Assembly (NCBI GenBank): GCA_031285215.1
Contig: JAITWQ010000204.1
Span: 1-8,187, forward strand
DNA: 8,187 bases
DNA from: Syntrophobacterales bacterium
Lineage (GTDB): Bacteria; Desulfobacterota; Syntrophia; Syntrophales; JAAYKM01
Reading direction: 5' to 3'
Shown in pieces: positions 1-7,890 of this stretch (position 1 is the stretch's first letter; each line of letters starts with the position of its first letter). The notes under the pieces were generated by a model. The model had not been told where the DNA came from and did no database searches. It worked only from the letters and a program-made list of their open reading frames with translations. A program made the position numbers and the translations under genes.

Positions 1-57
1 TCTCTGGAAACTCTGGCAGATTATGTTTATAAGAACCGACAAGGGAAAGATGATTGA
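1..57 (+). CDS. 3' end of an unidentified gene, possibly acyl carrier protein
   Basis: Frame 1 is open from the left edge and ends with TGA at 55-57, giving the 18-residue tail SLETLADYVYKNRQGKDD. The other two plus frames fit less well: frame 3 stops at 30 and frame 2 runs across the next gene. The stop overlaps the TTG start of the ketosynthase as TTGA, the same arrangement seen at a later junction in this operon, which argues that this is a real coding end. The short amphipathic segment with Leu-Ala-x-Tyr-Val followed by a charged tail resembles the last helix of phosphopantetheine-binding carrier proteins, and a carrier protein next to a ketosynthase would be expected. The serine that would carry the cofactor lies outside the window, so the identity is inference only. 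Confidence 0.4.
   Translation, partial: SLETLADYVYKNRQGKDD
41..49 (+). promoter_or_regulatory. ribosome-binding site supporting the TTG start at 54
   Basis: AAGGGAAAG ends four bases before the TTG at 54, with its AGGGA core about seven bases upstream. No ATG is available near the expected N-terminus of the ketosynthase fold, and the residues following the TTG (APRIFITSAGIISPFG) match the usual first strand of the family. The site therefore decides the start. Confidence 0.55.
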
Positions 58-2222
58 ACGCTCCCAGAATTTTCATCACCTCCGCAGGAATAATCAGTCC
101 TTTTGGTAAAGGTAAGGATGCCATTCTTCCCTTTCTTCAAAAGAACGTCCCGGCTTTAAGGCCCCTTTCCCTTTTCCCCACGCCGTCTTCTCCATTGCCC
201 GTCGGGGAGGTTTCTTCGCCTCTCCCCGCAGAAGACATGCCCCGCACTCATCTCCTCGCCATGGCAGCCGCGGAAGAGGCCATGAAAACAATAACCGTGC
301 CGCCCGACGCGATTATTGTCGGCACGACAACGGGAGGGATGGCCCGAACAGAGGAACTTTTAAAAAAAGAAGAGACAAACGCCGCTGCTTATCAATACCA
401 TAGCGCCGGTTCCGTTGCCGAAGTTATGGCCCGGCGATTTGGATGTCAGGGAACGGTTCTCGCCGTTTCCACCGCCTGTTCGTCAGGTTTAGCCGCCTTG
501 AAATTAGGGATGGATTTAATTCGTACCGGCAAAGCTGCCTGTGTTCTTGCCGGAGGAGCAGATTCTCTCTGCCGCCTCACCTATTACGGATTCCATTCCT
601 TGCAGCTGACGGATCCAACAGGGGCGCGCCCTTTTGACAGGAACCGCCATGGTATGTCCGTCGGCGAGGGGGCTGCCATGTTTGTTTTGACGGCAGGAGA
701 AGAACCACCCCCAAACGCTATCGCCGAACTCCTTGGCGCCGGCCTTACCTGTGACGCCCACCATGCGGCCACACCCCATCCCCATGGGGAAGGAACCAGG
801 CAAGCCATGGAACAGGCTCTTGCCGAGGCGGGATTATCTCCCCAAGATGTAAATTATATCAATCTTCACGGAACGGGAACACCGGAAAATGATCTCGCCG
901 AGGGGAAAGCCATTTTTTCTCTGTTCCAAGGGGAAGAAATACCTGCCCTTTCGTCCCTTAAAGGAGCGTGGGGGCATTCACTGGCCGCATCGGGGGCCAT
1001 GGGCGCCGTCGTTGCCGCCATGGCAATACAGAATGGTTTTATTCCGCCGAACACGGGCCTGAAAACCACCGACCCGGATATCATGCTGACCCCGGAAACA
1101 ACCTTCATCAGAAAAAATATTTCCTGCGCCATGGTCAATGCCCTGGGTTTTGGCGGCAATAATGCCGTCATGGTTATGGGAAAACCGGAGCGGCAAGGCC
1201 GTCCCTCCCCTCTGCGGCGGGAACAGCCTTTTTTCGTCCACGGGCGCTCCATGCTGACGGGATGGGGAAATACGGCCGAAACATTTGCCCGCTTGGACGC
1301 GGAAGCAGCCATACGGGGTACCGTCCCCAAAGAAGCAATGCACGCCAACCTGCCCGCCAAAACGGTACGCCGTTTGAAAAGGTTATCGCGCCTGGCATTG
1401 TCACTGTCAATATCTGCGGCGGCGCAAACCAGTGATAATTTCCCGGAAGCCGTCTTCTTCGGTACACGCTGGGGAAGCCTCTCCGAAACCAGCGACTTTC
1501 TTAAAGCCCTCTTTGAAACGGAAGAACAGCTTGGCAGCCCCACTGATTTCATCGGCTCTGTCCATAACGCGCCGGCAGGGCAAGTTGCCGTTCATTTTCA
1601 GGCAAAGGGCCCCAATATTACCATTACCGGCGGAGACGCAACCTTTGAACAAACTCTTTTTGCGGCGGACAGAAGCGGTGTGAACACCCTTCTCCTCATC
1701 GGCGCTGATGAATATCATGAACATCTTACCCCTTTGTTCGCTCCCGGCACCCACATGACTGACGGCGGCGGCGCTTTTCTGCTGAGCCGCGAAAGAAAAG
1801 GGGCCGTCGCCTCCCTGATTCCCATTTTTGAAGCTTTTCCCCTCGCAGATGAAGAAGTGATTGACGCTTTGGTATCACATCTTGGCGGCCCCTCCCTCAT
1901 CCAGGAAAAGTTTGACCTGATTCTGGCGGGCTTCCCCCCAGACACAGGCGAGCAATGCCAGAAACAAAAGGAAATTTTTTTGCGGCTGACAAATTATCGT
2001 CATCCTCTTATTGACTATCGGTCAATTTTGGGGCATTTTGGATCGGTCTCGGCAGTGGCTGCGGTCATATCCGTTCTCAGCATGGAAAAAGGCAGGATGC
2101 CGCGAGCCTTTGGAGGAGGAGAGAGTAACCCAAGCCATGGTAAAAGTATCCTGATTCTTAATTTTGGCAAACATGTCACCGCGCTGGAGGTTTCCCCTTG
2201 CGAAGGCAATCGCGCCCCTTAA
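54..2222 (+). CDS. Double beta-ketoacyl synthase: active KS fused to a chain-length-factor-like domain
   Basis: Predicted to catalyse decarboxylative Claisen condensation of acyl and malonyl groups on a carrier protein, the chain-extension step of type II fatty-acid or polyketide synthesis. Residues 1-380 form a FabF-like ketosynthase with the complete triad: Cys142 in TACSS (140-144), His272 in HGTGT, and Lys303/His308 in KGAWGH, plus the glycine-rich GFGGNNA loop (365-371). Spacing is close to that of E. coli FabF. Residues about 390-715 are a second, diverged ketosynthase-like domain of the Ketoacyl-synt_2 type, recognisable by HNAPAG (504-509) and a GH at 660-661 followed by a small-residue helix. 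It lacks the nucleophile (TGGDA at 525-529 where TACSS would be) and the HGTGT histidine, and has Arg656 in place of the lysine. This resembles KS and chain-length-factor partners joined in one chain, at 722 residues instead of about 410. The TTG start overlaps the upstream stop, and the gene overlaps the next by 25 bases. The fold and activity of the first half are secure; the role of the second half is inference. Confidence 0.9.
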   Translation: MNAPRIFITSAGIISPFGKGKDAILPFLQKNVPALRPLSLFPTPSSPLPVGEVSSPLPAEDMPRTHLLAMAAAEEAMKTITVPPDAIIVGTTTGGMARTEELLKKEETNAAAYQYHSAGSVAEVMARRFGCQGTVLAVSTACSSGLAALKLGMDLIRTGKAACVLAGGADSLCRLTYYGFHSLQLTDPTGARPFDRNRHGMSVGEGAAMFVLTAGEEPPPNAIAELLGAGLTCDAHHAATPHPHGEGTRQAMEQALAEAGLSPQDVNYINLHGTGTPENDLAEGKAIFSLFQGEEIPALSSLKGAWGHSLAASGAMGAVVAAMAIQNGFIPPNTGLKTTDPDIMLTPETTFIRKNISCAMVNALGFGGNNAVMVMGKPERQGRPSPLRREQPFFVHGRSMLTGWGNTAETFARLDAEAAIRGTVPKEAMHANLPAKTVRRLKRLSRLALSLSISAAAQTSDNFPEAVFFGTRWGSLSETSDFLKALFETEEQLGSPTDFIGSVHNAPAGQVAVHFQAKGPNITITGGDATFEQTLFAADRSGVNTLLLIGADEYHEHLTPLFAPGTHMTDGGGAFLLSRERKGAVASLIPIFEAFPLADEEVIDALVSHLGGPSLIQEKFDLILAGFPPDTGEQCQKQKEIFLRLTNYRHPLIDYRSILGHFGSVSAVAAVISVLSMEKGRMPRAFGGGESNPSHGKSILILNFGKHVTALEVSPCEGNRAP
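2186..2190 (+). promoter_or_regulatory. Shine-Dalgarno deciding the TTG start at 2198
   Basis: A perfect GGAGG lies seven bases before TTG 2198, inside the end of the ketosynthase gene. It selects this TTG as the start of the oxidoreductase, giving an N-terminus that reaches the FAD-binding strand after nine residues. No ATG lies nearby in frame. Confidence 0.75.
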
Positions 2223-3679
2223 AGAATATTGTAATCATCGGTTCCGGCATTGGCGGGCTGACAACGGGAATCATCCTGCAAAAGTCGGGATATAACGTTC
2301 ATATCGTAGAAAAGAACGAACGGCCCGGCGGACTCATGCGCAGTTACACCCGCCATGGGTTCGATTGCCCCGTTGGTATCCATTACATGGGCTCCCTCGC
2401 GCCGGGACAGCCTTTGCTGGCTTTATGGGATTATCTGGGCGTGGCAGATAAAATTCCTCTGGAGCGGATGGGAATTAACGGCCCCATTGACCGTTACATT
2501 TTCGATAATTTTACCTTTGATCTGCCCGAGGGAATCGCCGCCTTTGAAGACAATCTGCGCCAAACTTTTCCCCGGGAACAACGGCAAATCACCGCCATCA
2601 TGCAGCCCCTCAAAATATTCTGCGATTACTTTTCCCGCCTGGATATTCTTCTGGCGCCGGAAAAGATGCTTTCACCGGATAACTTCATCTCCATGGGCGA
2701 ATACCTTGACCAAACCGGATGTTCCCCGCTGATGAAGAGCGTTTTGGGCGTACTGACAACCCTGGTTGGTGTACCACTATTCCAGTGTCCCCTTTTCTTT
2801 TATTACATGATTCTGGCTTCCTATCTCCTGTCATCGTGGCGTTTGCGTGATGATAACGGCTCACAGGCGGCGGAAATTTTCGCGGATCAGTTTGTCTCTC
2901 TGGGAGGCCGCCTCACTCTGGGGGATATGGCGCAAACCATTCATGTTGAAGACAAACAGATAAAAGGGATTCGGCTCGCTTCGGGAGCCGCCATAAACGC
3001 CGATGGGGTCATTGCGGCAATCCATCCCCAGACGATGGCCGCCATGCTCAATGACAGCGGCCTGAACCCCGCACACAGGGAGCGAATCGCTGGTCTGGAA
3101 AATACCAAAGGGATTTTCTCCGTGTACCTGTCTTTGGACAGTGAAGCCCATCCGGAGCTTCCCTATAATATTTACCGTCTCCATCCCGAAGAAGACGGGT
3201 CTTTAGATCGGGGGCTGTTCTTTCAGCTGCGGAAAAGTCATCGCCCCCGGACAAATGTGATGACCATGATGGCGTCCAGTACCATTCAGGAATGGGAACC
3301 ATGGTTAAACACACGCTCCGGGCGGAGAGGAAGCAATTACGTGGAAAAGAAGACCGAAAAAACCGATGAGTTCATCGCCGAAGCCGCGGCAATTTTCGGC
3401 CCCTTAAAGGAGATGGCCGTCATTGACGCCCACACTCCCTTAACCATCCGCGATTATGTTGGCAGCCCCGATGGATCAGCCTATGGGATTATGCGTTCCT
3501 CCCGCCAGCTTCTGCAAACGGCATTTCTGAATCGCCTCAATATTGACGGCCTTTTTCTGAGCGGCCAGAATATTATGGCCCCCGGTATTATGGGAACAAC
3601 CATGGGATCATTTCTTACCGCCCGGAAAGTCATGGGACAAAAAGCCTTTTCTCACGATATTTTAAAGGACTTTTCTTGA
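2198..3679 (+). CDS. CrtI/RetSat-like FAD-dependent oxidoreductase (phytoene desaturase superfamily)
   Basis: A 493-residue flavoprotein of the family that holds phytoene desaturases, carotenoid isomerases and retinol 13,14-reductases, which oxidise, reduce or isomerise conjugated or isolated double bonds in long hydrophobic chains. The N-terminal Rossmann motif is GSGIGGL (Gly15, Gly17, Gly20) with the ribose-binding acid Glu38 and the trailing RPGG (42-45). The segment GIHYMG shortly after is typical of the RetSat/CrtISO branch. The C-terminal FAD motif GLFLSGQNIMAPGIMG (451-466) followed by a Gly-Ser helix completes the fold. A hydrophobic stretch around LFFYYMILASYLLSSW in the middle may line a lipid-binding or membrane-associated face. 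The length is normal for the family. It starts inside the ketosynthase gene and ends in TTGA overlap with the radical SAM gene, which suggests it acts on the acyl chain made by the ketosynthase. Substrate and direction (desaturation or reduction) cannot be read. Confidence 0.88.
   Translation: MRRQSRPLKNIVIIGSGIGGLTTGIILQKSGYNVHIVEKNERPGGLMRSYTRHGFDCPVGIHYMGSLAPGQPLLALWDYLGVADKIPLERMGINGPIDRYIFDNFTFDLPEGIAAFEDNLRQTFPREQRQITAIMQPLKIFCDYFSRLDILLAPEKMLSPDNFISMGEYLDQTGCSPLMKSVLGVLTTLVGVPLFQCPLFFYYMILASYLLSSWRLRDDNGSQAAEIFADQFVSLGGRLTLGDMAQTIHVEDKQIKGIRLASGAAINADGVIAAIHPQTMAAMLNDSGLNPAHRERIAGLENTKGIFSVYLSLDSEAHPELPYNIYRLHPEEDGSLDRGLFFQLRKSHRPRTNVMTMMASSTIQEWEPWLNTRSGRRGSNYVEKKTEKTDEFIAEAAAIFGPLKEMAVIDAHTPLTIRDYVGSPDGSAYGIMRSSRQLLQTAFLNRLNIDGLFLSGQNIMAPGIMGTTMGSFLTARKVMGQKAFSHDILKDFS
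3664..3669 (+). promoter_or_regulatory. Shine-Dalgarno deciding the TTG start at 3676
   Basis: AAAGGA lies six bases before TTG 3676. The following residues, KILLVSTN, are the usual first strand of a B12-binding-domain radical SAM protein, so this start fits both the site and the fold. The TTG overlaps the preceding TGA as TTGA. Confidence 0.65.
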
Positions 3680-5022
3680 AAATACTTCTGGTTTCCACCA
3701 ACACCCTGACAGATCCCTACCCGACTTATCCCATCGGTCTGGATTATGTTTGCCGCGCCATTCCGGCGCATCACTCCGTGACTGTAATGGATATGAATAC
3801 CTCGGCAAGCGACATCTCACAAATACTTATCAGCGAAAAGCCTGATCTGGTCGGCCTTTCCATCCGTAACATTGATACAACGGACGCCGATCACCAAAAA
3901 AGTTTTACCGATGTGATGGCGCAGCTGGCCGCAGCCATCCGCAGCACAATAAAGACAACGATTGTTCTGGGAGGAAGCGGGTTCACCATTCTGCCCGGGG
4001 AATGGATGAAACTTTTAGACGCCGATTACGGCGTAATCGGTGAAGGCGAACGTTTCCCCTTACTCCTGGAACATCTGGAAAGAAATCATGATCCCGTCAA
4101 TATTGCCGGTATTATAAAACGGGGGGAAGAACCTCTATACCCGCCTCCGTGGGATAAGCCCTTCCCAAGGGGAACATTTCCTCATCATCCTTACACGTCA
4201 TTCTATCTTAAACACGGGGGGATGCTTAACCTGCAAACAAAACGCGGCTGCCCCTTTCACTGTATCTACTGCACCTACCCCCATATTGAAGGGAAAACAT
4301 TCCGTTTCACGGAGCCTGACGATGTTGCGGAAACAGCTCTCTCGCTGGAGAGGGCGGGGGCGCGATACCTGTATATTACCGATTCCACCTTCAACGGAAG
4401 CTATGACCACAGTTTGGCCGTCGCCGAATCATTCATCAAAAAAGGCGTTTCCATCCCCTGGGGGGGATTTTTTACACCCACCGCCCCGCCTCCTGACTAT
4501 TATAAAACACTGGCCAGGGCGGGATTGCGCCACGTTGAATTTGGTACGGAATCCCTTGCCGAAGCGATGCTTGCTTCTTATCAAAAACCATTTGACCTGA
4601 CCATGGTCTGCAAAGCCCACGAAAAGGCGGCAGAGGCCGGGCTGCATGTCGCCCATTATCTCATGGCCGGCGGCCCCGGGGAATGTGAAGCGACAATCAG
4701 GGAAACCATGGCCAACAGCTTCCGCCTCAAAAAAACAGTCTATTTTCTTTTTCCCGGTGTACGTATTTATCCCCACACGCCTTTATTTGATCTTGCCCTG
4801 GAGGAAGGGCAGATCACCAAAGATACAAATCTATTGCGGCCCGCCTTCTATTGGTCTTCCCTCATTGCCCGTCACGAGGCGATGGCGATTATCGAAGCCA
4901 AAGCGCAAGGGAAGCGTAACTGGTCTGTGGGCCTGAGAGCTGAGAAAACAGCCAAAGTGCTGGCAAGACTTTACAGCCGCGGTCACGTGGGGCCTTTATG
5001 GGAACATCTGATTATGGAATGA
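3676..5022 (+). CDS. B12-binding-domain radical SAM protein, probably lipid-modifying
   Basis: A 448-residue class B-type radical SAM enzyme. Residues 1-150 form a cobalamin-binding-like Rossmann domain with the characteristic VLGGSGFT (97-104) and GVIGEGE (119-125) segments. The radical SAM barrel follows, with its iron-sulfur cluster motif CPFHCIYC (Cys192, Cys196, Cys199), preceded by TKRG. A later EFGTES segment is typical of this group, and the C-terminal 100 residues form the usual helical extension. The DxHxxG motif that gives a lower histidine ligand in methionine-synthase-type cobalamin domains is not visible, as in several BchE-like members, so cobalamin binding is expected but not proven. 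Known relatives methylate unactivated carbons, or cyclise or rearrange substrates. Here the neighbours (ketosynthase, CrtI-like enzyme, deacetylase) point to an acyl or polyene chain. It overlaps both flanking genes. Family assignment is firm; the reaction is not known. Confidence 0.9.
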   Translation: MKILLVSTNTLTDPYPTYPIGLDYVCRAIPAHHSVTVMDMNTSASDISQILISEKPDLVGLSIRNIDTTDADHQKSFTDVMAQLAAAIRSTIKTTIVLGGSGFTILPGEWMKLLDADYGVIGEGERFPLLLEHLERNHDPVNIAGIIKRGEEPLYPPPWDKPFPRGTFPHHPYTSFYLKHGGMLNLQTKRGCPFHCIYCTYPHIEGKTFRFTEPDDVAETALSLERAGARYLYITDSTFNGSYDHSLAVAESFIKKGVSIPWGGFFTPTAPPPDYYKTLARAGLRHVEFGTESLAEAMLASYQKPFDLTMVCKAHEKAAEAGLHVAHYLMAGGPGECEATIRETMANSFRLKKTVYFLFPGVRIYPHTPLFDLALEEGQITKDTNLLRPAFYWSSLIARHEAMAIIEAKAQGKRNWSVGLRAEKTAKVLARLYSRGHVGPLWEHLIME

Positions 5023-5825
5023 TGAAATCTTCATGGATAATGAGGACAAACTCGCCGGCAGAGAAATGGGGATGGGCCGCCTTGCTGTCTGGCGCGGCCG
5101 CCGCCTTTTTCGATCCCTGCCTTGCCATTGCCCCCCTGTCAGCTTATATTATTACATGTTTGACGGCATCATTTCTGCCGGCAGTAAGTTTTTTCCTCCC
5201 CGTCCACAGCCGCGGAAAAACAGGAAAGGCCTTCGTCGCCCTTTCTTTTGACGATGGACCTGATCCCCGCACAACGCCCCTCCTCCTTGACCTTTTGGAT
5301 GAATATCGAGCCAAGGCAACTTTTTTTGTTACTGGTAAAAACATTGAAAGATACCCCCACCTCATCAGGGAAATTTTAGCGCGGGGACATGATATGGGAA
5401 ATCACTCCCGCAGTCATGATGTTTTTCTCATGTTTCGCTCCCTGTCCCGGCTTTCCGCAGAAATTGAATCCGTGCAGACCATGCTGCAAGGTTTTGGCGT
5501 TGTTCCCCTGGCCTTCCGCCCGCCCGCCGGTGCTACAAACCCCAAACTCCCCCTTGTCCTGCAGCGCCACGGCCTTTACTGTGTAAATTTTTCCTGCCGC
5601 GCCCGTGACAGGGGCAACCGAGCCGTAAACGGCATGGCCCGGAAGATCCTGCGTAAAATCCGCCCCGATGATATTATCCTTCTCCATGATATTTCTCCCC
5701 CCAACAATACTCCCGTATCAGTATGGCTGGAGGAAGTAGCCGTCATTCTTTCCGGGTTAAAGGCGCGGCGGCTGGAAATAATCCGCCTTGCGGAACTTAT
5801 CGACAAACCTGTCATGACGGTTTAA
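5019..5825 (+). CDS. Membrane-anchored NodB-type polysaccharide deacetylase
   Basis: Belongs to carbohydrate esterase family 4, metal-dependent enzymes that remove acyl groups from N-acetylated sugars. From the ATG at 5019 it has 268 residues. Two hydrophobic stretches (about 19-31 and 33-60) form a membrane anchor or hairpin. The NodB domain follows with all main motifs: SFDDGPD with the catalytic and metal aspartates Asp78/Asp79, the metal histidines in HSRSH (His129, His133), RPPAG (167-171), and LLHD with His223 and Asp224. The domain is at the short end of the family but looks complete. Start choice: ATG 5019 overlaps the radical SAM stop as ATGA, like the other junctions; ATG 4998 is in frame but would overlap by 25 bases, and ATG 5022 or 5040 are also possible. 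A role on the envelope or a glycolipid headgroup is inferred from the anchor and the operon. The acyl group and sugar are unknown. Confidence 0.85.
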   Translation: MMKSSWIMRTNSPAEKWGWAALLSGAAAAFFDPCLAIAPLSAYIITCLTASFLPAVSFFLPVHSRGKTGKAFVALSFDDGPDPRTTPLLLDLLDEYRAKATFFVTGKNIERYPHLIREILARGHDMGNHSRSHDVFLMFRSLSRLSAEIESVQTMLQGFGVVPLAFRPPAGATNPKLPLVLQRHGLYCVNFSCRARDRGNRAVNGMARKILRKIRPDDIILLHDISPPNNTPVSVWLEEVAVILSGLKARRLEIIRLAELIDKPVMTV

Positions 5826-5827
5826 TG

Positions 5828-5848
5828 ACCGCCTGGCGGCCGGTTTTT
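5828..5848 (+). terminator. Possible Rho-independent terminator after the deacetylase
   Basis: ACCG (5828-5831) pairs with CGGT (5841-5844), and CC (5832-5833) with GG (5838-5839), leaving one bulged C and a four-base loop; TTTTT follows at 5844-5848. The hairpin lies three bases after the stop codon of the last gene of the operon, where a terminator is expected. The stem is short and bulged and the T-run is only five bases, so strength is uncertain. Confidence 0.4.
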
Positions 5849-7383
<1,535 letters not shown>

Positions 7384-7476
7384 TAAGCGTTTCCACGGGC
7401 AGCTCCATTTTACGGCGCCGCAATGATCGGATCATGGACAACACTTTCTCATCTATCAGAAACGAAGAGGTGATTT

Positions 7477-7890
7477 ATGACGTTTAAAAAAAATATCATG
7501 ATTCGCTGGGGTCATTGCGATCCCGCCGGAATTATTTTTTTCCCCCGTTACGCCGAACTGTGCAACGATGTTGTGGAGGATTTATTCTGCGAGGCCCTGG
7601 GTGTAAGCCTGTGGACATTTACACAGAAGCTCCGTCTGGGTATTCCCTTTGTTCATCTGAACATGGACTTTCTCGCCCCCAGTATTTTCAATGAAACACT
7701 GGAATTTGAGCTGGCCATTACCGCCATGGGCCGCTCTTCCATAACCTTTAATATTGATGCCCGATGCGGCGCGGAGGAACGTCTGCGAGCCGTGTTAAAA
7801 GTTGCCATGATCTCTTTGGATACCTGGCAGACAGTACCCATTGACGACAACTGGCGGGGGAAATTTGCGCCCTTTATGTCCGCCGGCTGA
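7477..7890 (+). CDS. Hotdog-fold acyl-CoA thioesterase, 4-hydroxybenzoyl-CoA thioesterase family
   Basis: A 137-residue single hotdog domain, the usual size for the 4HBT/YbgC group, which hydrolyses acyl- or aroyl-CoA (sometimes acyl carrier protein) thioesters. The N-terminal strand and helix carry RWGHCDPAGIIFFPRYAE, with Asp15 at the place of the catalytic aspartate of the Pseudomonas 4-hydroxybenzoyl-CoA thioesterase. The long central helix and the strand segments around HLNMDFLAPSIFNETLEFEL and SSITFNIDA fit the fold. GAGG at 7467-7470 lies six bases before the ATG with a further T, a good start. It follows enolase by 93 bases with no clear terminator between, so it may share that transcript. 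It could serve aromatic-CoA metabolism, the Tol-Pal-linked YbgC role, or release products of the nearby lipid operon. Substrate is not determinable. Confidence 0.88.
   Translation: MTFKKNIMIRWGHCDPAGIIFFPRYAELCNDVVEDLFCEALGVSLWTFTQKLRLGIPFVHLNMDFLAPSIFNETLEFELAITAMGRSSITFNIDARCGAEERLRAVLKVAMISLDTWQTVPIDDNWRGKFAPFMSAG

Noticed and set aside
866..1552. A 228-codon open frame on the minus strand inside the ketosynthase gene
   Set aside because: It lies fully opposite a gene with intact ketosynthase motifs, is rich in Arg/Ser/Pro/Ala as expected of an antisense shadow, and shows no recognisable domain.
7413..7435. CGGCGCCG palindrome and ATGAT-CGG-ATCAT hairpin between enolase and thioesterase, considered as a terminator
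   Set aside because: The stems are short and no T-run follows, so an intrinsic terminator is not supported.
7435..7459. TGGACA and TATCAG as a promoter for the thioesterase
   Set aside because: The spacer is only 13 bases and both boxes are poor matches.
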